NCBI GenBank assembly: GCA_027483005.1
Contig: JAIXVN010000172.1
Coordinates: 1 to 17,320, forward strand
Source of the DNA: Verrucomicrobiaceae bacterium
Lineage (GTDB): Bacteria > Verrucomicrobiota > Verrucomicrobiia > Verrucomicrobiales > Akkermansiaceae
Reading direction: 5' to 3'
DNA: 17,320 bases
The position numbers and the translations under genes were made by a program. The notes under the pieces were generated by a model. That model ran no database searches. It was not told where the DNA came from and saw only the letters and a program-made list of their open reading frames with translations. Position 1 is the first letter of the stretch, and each line of letters begins with the position of its first letter. Of this stretch, positions 1-8,389 are shown one piece after another.

Positions 1-1
1 C

Positions 2-1861
2 GCCGGAGTGGTGATGGTCAGCGATGGCCGCCACAACCGACCCGAGCGTGTCGAGGACGTGGCGCGGCGTTTCGGCATCCTCGATGCCCCGATCGGGATC
101 GTCGCCGTGGGCAGTGCCGACCCGCCCAAGGATGCCGCGATCCTGTCGGTGAAAGCCCCCGAAGCGATCCACCTCGGCGACCGCATGCGGGTGACCACCG
201 AGGTGAAGTTCGACGGCTACAAGGGCCAGAAGGCCACCGTTTTCCTGAAGCGCGGGGACCAACTGTTAGAGACACGCGAGGTGTCGATTCCCCAGGATCA
301 TCATGTCGAGGAACTGCGCTTCGCCCAGGTGCCGGAGGAAGGCGGAGTCGGCGGCTATCGGGTCGAGATCGCCCCGCTGCAAGGCGAGCGCTTTCCGGAT
401 AACAACTCGTGGGAGTTCGAGACCTCGATCACCGATGCCCGCACCAACGTGCTGCTGGTGGAAGGCCATCCGCGCTGGGAGTTCCGCTACCTGAGGAACC
501 TCTTTTACGGCCGCGACAAATCCGTGCACCTCCAGCACGTCCTGCTGCATCCCGACAAGATCGAGGGTCAAACGGAGACCTCCGTCGCCGCCTCCGCTTC
601 CCGGCCCTTCGGCGACGCCCTTGCGACCCGGCTGCCGGAAAGCGAGGCCGAGTGGCGGAAGTTTGATGTCATCATCCTGGGCGACATTGAACCTGGCGCG
701 ATCGATGACTCCACCTGGTCGGTCATTTCCCGCTGCGTCAACGAGCGCTCGGCCTTGCTGGTGATGGTGTCCGGGCCGCGTTTCATGCCGCACGCGATCG
801 CATCGCCGAGCGGTCGCGCGCTGGTGCCGGTGGAACTTGAATGGGGAAACCAGACGCTTTTCAACGAGAGCGATGCGCCCTTCCGTTTCGATCTAACAGC
901 CGATGGCCGTCGTCATCCGGTGACGCAGCAGAGCGATGGCGAAACCGCGAACGAGCGGCTGTGGTCGGAGTTTCCCACGATGACCTGGCGGCATCCGGTT
1001 TCGTCGCTCAAGGAAGGCGCGGAGGTCCTGCTCTCGGCGAACAGCGAAGGCACCCAAGTGGCCCCGGAAAGCAACGCCGGGCTCGAGAACGCACTCGACG
1101 CCCTGGCGAAACGCAAGGCTCGTGAAATCAGCTCCGCTCTCGTCGTCACCCGCCAGACCGGCAAGGGCAAGGTGGCGCTGCTTCTAACAGACCGGACCTG
1201 GCGGCTGCGCGAGGGCGCGGGCGACCTCTATCATCATCGCTTCTGGGGCAACCTCGTCCGCTGGGGCGCGGGGCCGGTGATGCGCGCCGGTGGCAGCCGC
1301 GCCCGACTCGGCACCGACCAGCTCACCTACACGCCGGACGACCCGGTCAATCTAACAGCTCGGCTGCGCGACACTTCACTGCAACCGATCGACGACCCAT
1401 CGCTGCGCGCCGAAGTGCTGCGTGACGCACAGATCCTTTCCACCGTGCCGATGAAGCCGGTGGCGGGGTCGAACGGGCTCTTCGAAGCAAGACTCGACCG
1501 CTTTCCGGAATCGGGCCGCTACGAGGTCAGGCTGCGCGGCGACAAGGCGGATGGCCTGATTCAGGAGGATGGCGCGGCGGACCTGAAGGCAGGCTTCCGC
1601 GTGGTTGGCTCACGCGGACCGATCGAACTTTCCGAGACCACCCTCAACCTGCCGCTGCTACAAACCGTGGCCGAGCTTTCCGGCGGCAAGGTGGTTTCCC
1701 CGGAGAACACGGGCCTGCTGGCGGGACTTTTTCTAACAGACAAGGACAAGCAGCAGGAAACCCGCGAGATCACGCTCTGGGACCAACCCTGGGTGCTCGC
1801 CCTGCTGGCGCTGCTGCTCGGCGGCGAGTGGGTGATCAGACGAGCAGGAGGACTGCCATAA
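2..1861 (+). CDS. VWA / glutamine-amidotransferase-like membrane protein, 5' end missing
   Basis: The reading frame is open to the left edge, so this is the C-terminal part (about 619 residues) of a larger protein; the GTG/ATG codons near base 8 are probably internal. The first 40 residues (VVMVSDGRHN...IGIVAVGS) look like the end of a von Willebrand A domain. An Ig-like stretch follows (residues ~45-140), then a Rossmann-like segment starting VLLVEGHPRWEFRYLRNLF and continuing FDVIILGDIEPG, as in the class I glutamine-amidotransferase-like domain of planctomycete/verrucomicrobial VWA proteins. TWRLREGAGDLYHHRFWGN is also typical of that family. One membrane helix (PWVLALLALLLGGEWVIRR) lies at the C terminus, so the bulk is probably periplasmic. 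The next gene starts 12 bp downstream. In relatives such genes follow moxR and DUF58 genes and may be chaperone or envelope-complex components; substrate unknown. It contains five copies of TCTAACAG. Confidence 0.85.
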   Translation, partial: AGVVMVSDGRHNRPERVEDVARRFGILDAPIGIVAVGSADPPKDAAILSVKAPEAIHLGDRMRVTTEVKFDGYKGQKATVFLKRGDQLLETREVSIPQDHHVEELRFAQVPEEGGVGGYRVEIAPLQGERFPDNNSWEFETSITDARTNVLLVEGHPRWEFRYLRNLFYGRDKSVHLQHVLLHPDKIEGQTETSVAASASRPFGDALATRLPESEAEWRKFDVIILGDIEPGAIDDSTWSVISRCVNERSALLVMVSGPRFMPHAIASPSGRALVPVELEWGNQTLFNESDAPFRFDLTADGRRHPVTQQSDGETANERLWSEFPTMTWRHPVSSLKEGAEVLLSANSEGTQVAPESNAGLENALDALAKRKAREISSALVVTRQTGKGKVALLLTDRTWRLREGAGDLYHHRFWGNLVRWGAGPVMRAGGSRARLGTDQLTYTPDDPVNLTARLRDTSLQPIDDPSLRAEVLRDAQILSTVPMKPVAGSNGLFEARLDRFPESGRYEVRLRGDKADGLIQEDGAADLKAGFRVVGSRGPIELSETTLNLPLLQTVAELSGGKVVSPENTGLLAGLFLTDKDKQQETREITLWDQPWVLALLALLLGGEWVIRRAGGLP

Positions 1862-1873
1862 CCAACGATCGGG

Positions 1874-4800
1874 ATGAACACGAACCAAGCCCCTGTGGAA
1901 ATCGAATCGAGCCTCAACGCCGTGCGCCGCCGCATCCGGCACGTCCAGGCCGCGCGTGCGGTGCTCATCACTGCGACCGTCCTGTTGGGCGGCCTCGCGA
2001 TCATGATGGCGATCGACCATTTCCTCTCGCCCCTGCCGAAGGCTGCACGGTGGGCGATGTTCGTTCTGTGGATCCTTGGCGTGATCACGGCCACGCGTTT
2101 CGCGCTCGCGCCGATGAGGAAGAAGATCGGCCTCGTACAGGTGGCCCGGTGGCTGGAAGGAAGGCACCCGGAAATCGAGGAGAGGCTGAGCACCGTGCTG
2201 GAGCTTCAGCAGGGTGATGCCGGCGTCTCACCGGGCCTGCTCGCCGCACTGGCCAAAGCCGCGAATGCCGACGCCGGAAAGGTGAACCCGAAGCTGGAGG
2301 TGCAATCCGCACGAACCACCAAACGCTGGGCCAGACCCGCGGTCGGGCTCACTGTCCTGCTTCTAACAGCCTTCGTGGTCTGGCCACAGGAAACCTCGCG
2401 GCTGCTGGTGCGCGCCGTGGCCCCCTTTTCCGATCTCGGAAATGCCGGAGCCGGACGTTTCAAGATCCTGCCGGGCAATCTCGAATTGATCGAGGGCGAT
2501 CGCTTCGAACTGACCGCCGCCTATGATGGTGCGGACACCAGCGCCGAGTGGTCGATGGTCTTCGACGACGGCAACAGGATCTCACAGTCTCTAACAAAAG
2601 AGGATGGCGCCTTCCGTTATGTGCTCGATCCGGTGAAGCGCGGCTTCCGCTACCAGCTCCGTGCCGGACGCAATGAAAGCGACTCCTTCACCACCACCGT
2701 CTGGCCGCTCCCCGCACTGGCGAAGGCGCGGGCGACCCTTGAGTTTCCCGACTACACCGGGGTGGTGAAGCAGGACGTGTCACTCAATCAGCCCCTCCAG
2801 GCCGTGGTCGGCACCAAGGTCACCCTGAGCGGACAAACCAACACCGCCATCGACTCCGCCTGGCTGGAGATCGGTGGAAAGCGTTCGGCGGAAGGAAGCA
2901 TCGAAAGCTCATCGACCGGTGGCCGTGTGACACTCGCCTGGACCCTCGCAAAGGTCGGCAGCGAGGAGGCGGTGGTGAAGCTCAAGCATCGGCTCGGACG
3001 CGAGGTCGAGGCGCTGCGTTTCACGATCGAGACGCTCGCCGACCAGCCCCCATCGGTCGTGCTGCTCAGCCCGGCGAAACGCGAATTGAAGGTGCGTCCC
3101 GATGAACGGCTTTCGATGCGATACGAGGTGACGGAGGATTTCTCGGTGGCGAAGGCTGCGGTCGAGATCGAAGCAGGAAACAAGCCCGCGCTGCTCGATC
3201 AGCCGCTGCCCCTGCGCGTCGCCAACTCGAAGCCACCACGCTTCAAGGGTTCGGCCGATCTCGCGATCGGAGCCTTGCTGGCGCAGTTTCCCGGAGTCCG
3301 CGAGATGCGGCTGAGGATTCGTGCGGAAGATGGTCGGCCGACATCATTCGGTGGCCCCGGGATCGGCACCTCCGAGTGGCTGAGGATCCGCATCGATGAA
3401 GGCGCGGAGTCGTTCGCCCGTCAGGAGCTGCGCGAAGAGCATGAGGGCGCGCGGGAGAAAATCCAGAAGGCGATCCAGCAGGCCCAGGAAGCGCGCGACC
3501 GGATGAGCTGGCATCGCGAGGAGGTGAAGCAGGGAAAGCTCGGCGAGCAGGCGCAGAAGCATTTCGAGGAAGCCGGTGAGAAACTTGCCGCCGCCAAGGA
3601 GTCGCTTGAGGAGGTTTCGAAGCGGATGGAGGAAAGCGTTCACGCCACCAAGGCGGACGAGGTCGCGAAGGCCGCAGAGATGCTCCAGAAATCGAGGGAG
3701 GACCTTGAGAACTCAACCGCCCAGGACAAGCCCGAGCAGCGCGAAGGCAAGCTCGACGAAGCCCGCAATGAAGCTGAGAAGGCGGTGAAGCAACTGGAGG
3801 CTGTTAGAAACGAGATGGATCGTCAGCGCGAGAAGATCGAGGACCTCGCGCGGATGGAGGAACTCGCCCAGCAGCAGCGCGAGCTGGCCCGTCAGGCGCA
3901 GGCGAATCTCCAGAAGAAGAACGAGGTTCCCCAGGACTGGAAGCAGAAGCAGGAACAGGCGAAGGAAGCCCTGCGCCAGCAGGTCCAACAGCGTCCGGAT
4001 GCCCGCGCCGAGGCCGCGAAGACCCAGGCCGAGCAGGCACGCGAACTCGCCCAAGAAGCCCGTGATCTTGCCAAGGATCAGTCGGACCTCAAGGAGCAGA
4101 CCGAGCAGGCTGCCAACCGCTCGGAGGAGGAGAAGAAGTCGGCGCTTCAACAAGCGATCGCCGCCGAGCAGCAGAAGGTCACGGAGGATGCAGAGGCCGA
4201 ACTCGCCGCCGCACGCGAGGAGGAAAACCCAGCGGCCGACACCCTGCCGAAAGCCACCGCCGCCGCCGCGAAGTCCAGCGAAGAGATGCGGAAGAACGAT
4301 CTCAAACAGGCCGCGGAAGCCGCGAAGGAATCGAGCCTCGCCATCAAGGAGGCCTCGTCCAAGGCCGCGCCCTCGAACGAAAGCACGCCTGATCCGGACA
4401 GCGAGAACCAGGGCGAGAGCAACGCCGCACAGGCCGCCCGAAAGGAATCGCTGGAGCAGCTTGCCGAACGCCAGTCGCAGCTTGCCGAGGCCATGGAGTC
4501 CCTTGCCCAGGGAGATCAGGCCAAGGCGATGCAGAAGCTTCAGCAAGCAAGCGCGGCCGAAGCCAAGGAGTTCGCCGAGGCCGTCGCCGCCGCTCCGCAG
4601 ACCGAAAACTCCGGAGCCATGCAGGAAAGCCGCAACGCCGCCAGACAGGGCAGCGAACAGGCCCAGGCTGCCGCGAAACAATCCGCACAACCCCAACAGG
4701 CCGCCAGTCAGCATGACCAGGCGGCGCAGAATCTTCAGAAGAGCGCCCAGTCGCTCGAACAGGCCGCCCAACAACTCGACCAGGCCGCCCAGCAGGCCGC

Positions 4801-5263
4801 CGGACAGCAGGCCAATCCCCAGCAGGCCGCCGTTTCCCCCGAAGACCTCGCCAAGGCCTTCCAGCAGGCCGCCGAGGCAGCCGGTTCAAAACAACCCGCC
4901 CAGGCCGCCGCCCAAGCCGCCCAGGCCGCCGACGCCCTCACCGCCGCCGCAGAATCGGGCCGACGCAGCCTTCAGGGCCAATCGCCCGGAAAGTCGGCAA
5001 AACCAAGCCCTCCCGGTGGGGTCCCGGGCCAGCCAGGGCCTCCGGGCACCGACCCGAATGGCGACTCCCATGCCCCGGAACCCGATCCCGGCGTGCCGCC
5101 CGAACTCGCCAAGCTCGGCATCAGCGCCCAGGATTGGGAAAAGATCCAGGCCTCGTTGAAGTCCGATGTCGGGGCCTCTGGAGGCGAGGCCGTCCCCGAG
5201 GAATACCGGACTCTCGTGAAGGGCTACTTCGAAAGCCTGTCGAAGAAAACCACCGGAGACTGA
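1874..5263 (+). CDS. Large membrane-anchored coiled-coil protein (DUF4175-like)
   Basis: The product has 1129 residues. Membrane helices are visible at about 29-51, 60-80 and 156-171, followed by a beta-rich, probably periplasmic region (about 190-505). From about residue 511 (ESFARQELREEHEGAREK) a very long Glu/Lys/Gln/Ala-rich coiled coil runs to about 1030 and grades into QQAAQ low complexity. A short collagen-like linker (GGVPGQPGPPG) follows, then a compact C-terminal segment ending VPEEYRTLVKGYFESLSKK, which I recognise as a conserved tail of these proteins in Planctomycetes and Verrucomicrobia. Similar architecture is annotated as DUF4175 or 'hypothetical, myosin-like'. The function is not known; a scaffold in a MoxR/VWA envelope complex is an inference. 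The ATG at 1874 is preceded only by a weak GGG. The next gene starts 4 bp after the stop, so translation is probably coupled. It holds three TCTAACA-type words. Confidence 0.88.
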   Translation: MNTNQAPVEIESSLNAVRRRIRHVQAARAVLITATVLLGGLAIMMAIDHFLSPLPKAARWAMFVLWILGVITATRFALAPMRKKIGLVQVARWLEGRHPEIEERLSTVLELQQGDAGVSPGLLAALAKAANADAGKVNPKLEVQSARTTKRWARPAVGLTVLLLTAFVVWPQETSRLLVRAVAPFSDLGNAGAGRFKILPGNLELIEGDRFELTAAYDGADTSAEWSMVFDDGNRISQSLTKEDGAFRYVLDPVKRGFRYQLRAGRNESDSFTTTVWPLPALAKARATLEFPDYTGVVKQDVSLNQPLQAVVGTKVTLSGQTNTAIDSAWLEIGGKRSAEGSIESSSTGGRVTLAWTLAKVGSEEAVVKLKHRLGREVEALRFTIETLADQPPSVVLLSPAKRELKVRPDERLSMRYEVTEDFSVAKAAVEIEAGNKPALLDQPLPLRVANSKPPRFKGSADLAIGALLAQFPGVREMRLRIRAEDGRPTSFGGPGIGTSEWLRIRIDEGAESFARQELREEHEGAREKIQKAIQQAQEARDRMSWHREEVKQGKLGEQAQKHFEEAGEKLAAAKESLEEVSKRMEESVHATKADEVAKAAEMLQKSREDLENSTAQDKPEQREGKLDEARNEAEKAVKQLEAVRNEMDRQREKIEDLARMEELAQQQRELARQAQANLQKKNEVPQDWKQKQEQAKEALRQQVQQRPDARAEAAKTQAEQARELAQEARDLAKDQSDLKEQTEQAANRSEEEKKSALQQAIAAEQQKVTEDAEAELAAAREEENPAADTLPKATAAAAKSSEEMRKNDLKQAAEAAKESSLAIKEASSKAAPSNESTPDPDSENQGESNAAQAARKESLEQLAERQSQLAEAMESLAQGDQAKAMQKLQQASAAEAKEFAEAVAAAPQTENSGAMQESRNAARQGSEQAQAAAKQSAQPQQAASQHDQAAQNLQKSAQSLEQAAQQLDQAAQQAAGQQANPQQAAVSPEDLAKAFQQAAEAAGSKQPAQAAAQAAQAADALTAAAESGRRSLQGQSPGKSAKPSPPGGVPGQPGPPGTDPNGDSHAPEPDPGVPPELAKLGISAQDWEKIQASLKSDVGASGGEAVPEEYRTLVKGYFESLSKKTTGD

Positions 5264-5267
5264 CGCC

Positions 5268-6332
5268 ATGACCTTTTCCAACAGCTTCTTCATCTTCCTT
5301 GTCGGCCTCTCTTTCCACATCTCCGTCGATGCGGCGGAAAAGGCCGATCCGGTCTTCGCCGCATGGAAGGACAAGGTCGATCCGGCAGTGGAAAACGGCC
5401 TGCGCTACCTCAGCCGCGTGCAGCTCAAGGATGGTTCGTTTCCCGATCGCTATGGTGACTCCACCGGCATCCCCTCCCTCGTCGGCATGGCCATCCTTTC
5501 CAAGGGCCACCTCCCCACCGAAGGGCCACATGCCGAAGCCCTCACCCGCTGCATCGACTTCGTCCTCGCCAACCAGCGAGAAAACGGACTCTACGAAAAA
5601 GGCAACGGCGGCAGCGGCCCGATGTATGCCCACAACATCTCCACCCTCTTCCTATCCGAGGTCAGCGGCATGGTCGATCCCCAGCGGCAGAAAAAGATCG
5701 AGCAGACCCTGCCCCAGGCCCTCGCCCTCATCCTCCGCGCCCAGGCTGTTAGAAAGGACGATCGCAACAAGGGCGGCTGGCGCTATCATCCCGGCTCGAC
5801 CGACAGCGACACCTCATGCAGCGGCTGGGCCCTGATGGCGCTGCGTTCCGCCAAGCTCAACGGGGCCCCTGTCCCTGACGCCGCGATCAACGATGCCGTC
5901 TCCTACCTGCGTCGTCACCAGGACAAGGAGCGCGGCTGCTTCGGATACTCCGGCGATGAGGACCACGCCCGCTCACTCACCGGCATGGGCCTGCTCTGTC
6001 TCGAACTCTGTGGCCGCCACGGCACGCCCGAAACCACCCTTGCAGCCGACTTTGTATTGAAGCAATTCCGCAGCTTTCCCGGCGACCAGTTCGAATTCTA
6101 CGCGAACTACTACGCCGCCCAGGGCATGTTCCAGATCGGCGGCCGTTACTGGAGCGAGTATGCCCCGTGGATGTACGAGACCTACCTGAAAAAGCAGGAC
6201 AACGACGGCTCCTGGGAAAGCCGCGAGGCCGGTCGCGTCTATGGCACCTCGATGATGATCCTCGCCTTCACCGTCCCCTACCGCCAGCTCCCCATTTACC
6301 AGCGCGACGAGACCGTGGATGAGACGGAGTGA
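5268..6332 (+). CDS. Exported alpha-alpha toroid protein (prenyltransferase/squalene oxidase repeats)
   Basis: The product has 354 residues with an N-terminal signal peptide (hydrophobic SFFIFLVGLSFHISV, likely cut near VDA-AE). The body shows QW-like toroid repeats: QLKDGSFPDRYGDSTG, QRENGLYEKGNGG, GGWRYHPGSTDSDTSCSGWA, KERGCFGYSGDEDH and DNDGSWESREAGRVYG. This is the squalene-cyclase/protein-prenyltransferase fold also found in alpha-2-macroglobulin and complement-like domains. No DXDD cyclase motif is evident, so an enzyme role is doubtful and a binding or scaffold role in the periplasm is more likely (inference). GGAG lies about 10 bp before the ATG at 5268, inside the previous gene, and the 4-bp gap supports coupling with the coiled-coil protein. 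It is the last gene of the left operon. A TCTAACAG word on the minus strand encodes Ala-Val-Arg here with the rare AGA codon. Confidence 0.9.
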   Translation: MTFSNSFFIFLVGLSFHISVDAAEKADPVFAAWKDKVDPAVENGLRYLSRVQLKDGSFPDRYGDSTGIPSLVGMAILSKGHLPTEGPHAEALTRCIDFVLANQRENGLYEKGNGGSGPMYAHNISTLFLSEVSGMVDPQRQKKIEQTLPQALALILRAQAVRKDDRNKGGWRYHPGSTDSDTSCSGWALMALRSAKLNGAPVPDAAINDAVSYLRRHQDKERGCFGYSGDEDHARSLTGMGLLCLELCGRHGTPETTLAADFVLKQFRSFPGDQFEFYANYYAAQGMFQIGGRYWSEYAPWMYETYLKKQDNDGSWESREAGRVYGTSMMILAFTVPYRQLPIYQRDETVDETE

Positions 6333-6956
6333 GTTTGAAGTGTTCAGGGAAGAACTCTCCCCGATCCCCTCAAGATGAAAACCTTAGGATGCCCCGGCCC
6401 TTCATCCGCGCCACCCCGGCCACCGCCATCGCCCAGGGACTGTTAGAAAGCCGGGGGAGGATTTACCATCCATCCTCGGGATCAACAGGGCTCTCCGTCA
6501 GCTTTGCGGGTGGACCGACTCCTCTGTCACCGCAGGGTCGCGGAGGAAACTGAGGTCGCTGAAAAGGTTCTGGAGTCATGAAACCCTCAACGATGCTGCG
6601 TGATTCGGATTCGAATCCATCTCTCCGCGAACTCCTGCTTCTCTGTGCTCTCGGCGGTTTCAGAATGCCCACGCCTTCAAGCGATCCGCAAATCTGACGG
6701 AGAGCCAACCATCGTCCATCCGGGACCTCAAACGCACGCCGGAGATCAAACGACGCATTCGGCCTCCTGGACGGCCCACGTCAGAGATTCCAAACTTTGC
6801 TGCCAAATTGTTCCTTGGCAAATTCCGAGGGAAAGGGAGAGTCGGAGGGTATGGTAATGATTCATCGTTCAGCCGATCCCTCCGTGGCCAGATGACCGTT
6901 GGGACGGATTGCCGATTCACGATCCATCCAGCCACCAAACCAAAACTCCGAATTCC
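6333..6956. other. 624-bp intergenic gap without a convincing gene
   Basis: The short open frames here (for example GTG at 6329 to 6553, and one from 6600) show no family resemblance and no protein-like composition. The region holds one CTGTTAGA word (6440-6447) and an 8-bp stem (6538-6545 with 6623-6630) that encloses tRNA-Ser-like sequence. From about 6621 to 6665 there is CTCT/CTGTG-rich low-complexity sequence like the degenerate repeats seen elsewhere in the window. The promoter of the dehydrogenase gene should lie toward the right end, but I see no well-spaced -35/-10 pair. No clear terminator follows the toroid gene. Confidence 0.6.
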
Positions 6957-8291
6957 ATGAAAACCCAAGTCCAACTCACTCTCGCCTGCCTGCTGACCGG
7001 CGCACTTCACGCCCAGGAACCCGTTGTCGCCCAGCCCGGCGGAAAATTGAAAGCGACCCCGGCCGTCCAGTTCGTCAAGGTCGCCGATGGCCTGGTGGAC
7101 CCCATCCACGTCACGGCCCCGAAGGATGGCTCCGGCCGTCTGTTTGTCTGTGAGCGCCCCGGCGTGGTCCGCATCGTGAAGGATGGCAAGCTGCTCGAAA
7201 AGCCCTTCCTCGACATCAAGGACAAGACCCTCAGCTCGTTCCTGGAAGAGGGCCTGTTCTGCATCGAGTTCCACCCGAAATTCAAGGAGAACGGCCTGTT
7301 CTACATCTCCTATTCCGACCTGTGGTTCAACGGCTCGACGATGTTGGTGCAGTACAAGGTTTCCGACAAGAATCCGGACAAGGTGGACTTGGACAGCGCC
7401 AAGGTGATCATGCAGATCGACTTCCCCTACTGCAATCACCACGGCGGCAAGATGGCGTTCGGTCCCGATGGATATCTCTACATCGGGGTCGGCGATGGCG
7501 GCTGGGAGGGCGATGTCCTGAGCGCCGGACAGGACCTGAACATGCTGTTGGGAAAGATGCTGCGGATCGACGTGAACAACTCCACCCCTGACCGCGCCTA
7601 TTCGATTCCCAAGGACAACCCCTTTCTCACTCCGCTGCAGCAGATGACCTTGTTCGGAGTCACGGAGAAGCAGTTTTCCCAAATCCATCCCAAAGCCCGC
7701 CCGGAAATCTGGGCCTATGGCATCCGGAATCCGTGGACCTTTTCCTTCGACCGCAAGACCGGCGACCTCTTCATCGCCGACATCGGGCAGAACCACTGGG
7801 AGGAAATCAACAAGCAGCCGGCCGGCAGCAAGGGCGGCGAGAACTACGGCTGGAAGTTCATGTGTGGCAGCCACACCTTCCCGATCGAGGATGAGAAGAC
7901 CAACCCGCGGGTGGGACTGCTTCCGATCGCGGAATACAGCCACGTCGATCAGGGCATCTGCGTCACCGGACTCGGGATCTACCGCGGCAAGGATTATCCC
8001 TCGATGGAAGGGATCTACTTTGCCAGCGATTGGGGCACCGGAAAAGTCTGGGGATTGCAACAGGACGACAAGGGCAAGTGGCAGATGGAGGAACTGCTCG
8101 ATCTGGACACACCGATCCGCCCGACCAGCGGCGGCGAGGATGAGGCGGGCAATCTTTACATGACCCACGCCAGCGCCAACTACGGCGGTCCAGTGGATCC
8201 CTACACGGCGGAGCGCGGTGCGCTCTGGAAACTCGTGCCGGCGGACAAGGTTCCGGCCGGTGCCGTGACCGCTCCGCTTCAGAAGAAGTAA
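6957..8291 (+). CDS. Exported glucose/sorbosone dehydrogenase-fold protein (PQQ-dependent sugar dehydrogenase family)
   Basis: The product has 444 residues. The ATG at 6957 is chosen over an upstream in-frame TTG (6909) because it begins a clear signal peptide (MKTQVQLTLACLLTGALHAQ, cut near HAQ). The rest is a six-bladed beta-propeller of the GSDH family: LVDPIHVTAPKDGSGRLFV, CNHHGGKMAFGPDGYLYIG, GVGDGGWEGD, LGKMLRIDVN, PEIWAYGIRNPWTFSFD, GDLFIADIGQNHWEEIN and GGENYGWKFMCG. The His in the NHHGGKMAFGPDG segment matches the position of the conserved active-site His of the family. Members oxidise sugars or related aldehydes with PQQ, usually in the periplasm; many verrucomicrobial paralogues have no known substrate. 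No PQQ synthesis genes are in the window. A strong terminator follows. The downstream cupredoxin could accept its electrons (inference). Confidence 0.92.
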   Translation: MKTQVQLTLACLLTGALHAQEPVVAQPGGKLKATPAVQFVKVADGLVDPIHVTAPKDGSGRLFVCERPGVVRIVKDGKLLEKPFLDIKDKTLSSFLEEGLFCIEFHPKFKENGLFYISYSDLWFNGSTMLVQYKVSDKNPDKVDLDSAKVIMQIDFPYCNHHGGKMAFGPDGYLYIGVGDGGWEGDVLSAGQDLNMLLGKMLRIDVNNSTPDRAYSIPKDNPFLTPLQQMTLFGVTEKQFSQIHPKARPEIWAYGIRNPWTFSFDRKTGDLFIADIGQNHWEEINKQPAGSKGGENYGWKFMCGSHTFPIEDEKTNPRVGLLPIAEYSHVDQGICVTGLGIYRGKDYPSMEGIYFASDWGTGKVWGLQQDDKGKWQMEELLDLDTPIRPTSGGEDEAGNLYMTHASANYGGPVDPYTAERGALWKLVPADKVPAGAVTAPLQKK

Positions 8292-8305
8292 TTCCGTCCT
8301 CAAGG

Positions 8306-8337
8306 CCGGCGGGGCTCGTTTGGCCCCGCTGGTTTTT
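8306..8337 (+). terminator. Intrinsic terminator after the dehydrogenase gene
   Basis: A 10-bp GC-rich stem (CCGGCGGGGC, 8306-8315, with GCCCCGCTGG, 8323-8332, one G-T pair) encloses a 7-nt loop and is followed at once by five T residues (8333-8337). It lies 15 bp past the dehydrogenase stop and should separate that transcript from the cupredoxin-transporter group, implying a promoter between about 8338 and 8389. Confidence 0.85.
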
Positions 8338-8389
8338 CGGGGCATGCCTCGTCGCGGTGCTCCTTTCTCTTTCTCAAATTCATCCATCC

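Larger units (their letters stand above)
263..6447. repeat. Dispersed 8-bp word TCTAACAG, ten sites in the left third
   Basis: Plus-strand TCTAACAG occurs at 892-899, 1183-1190, 1351-1358, 1732-1739 and 2362-2369, with one variant ending in A at 2590-2597. The reverse complement CTGTTAGA occurs at 263-270, 3801-3808, 5746-5753 and 6440-6447, and once more outside this span at 15232-15239. All but the 6440 copy are inside genes. Six plus-strand copies and the 15232 copy (read on its gene's strand) sit in the same codon phase and encode Leu-Thr with CTA ACA; others force TTA or AGA codons, which are rare in these GC-rich genes. The base before the word is T, A or C and never G; no longer consensus is visible. 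The function is unknown. Confidence 0.7.

Noticed and set aside
3713..4774. 353-residue Leu/Gly-rich open frame on the minus strand
   Set aside because: It is the antisense of the Gln/Ala/Glu-rich coiled coil; GC-rich codon bias keeps the opposite strand open, and the product is compositionally absurd.
6329..6553. 74-residue frame starting GTG overlapping the toroid stop
   Set aside because: No family resemblance, Pro/Ser/Gly-rich composition, and it runs through degenerate intergenic sequence.
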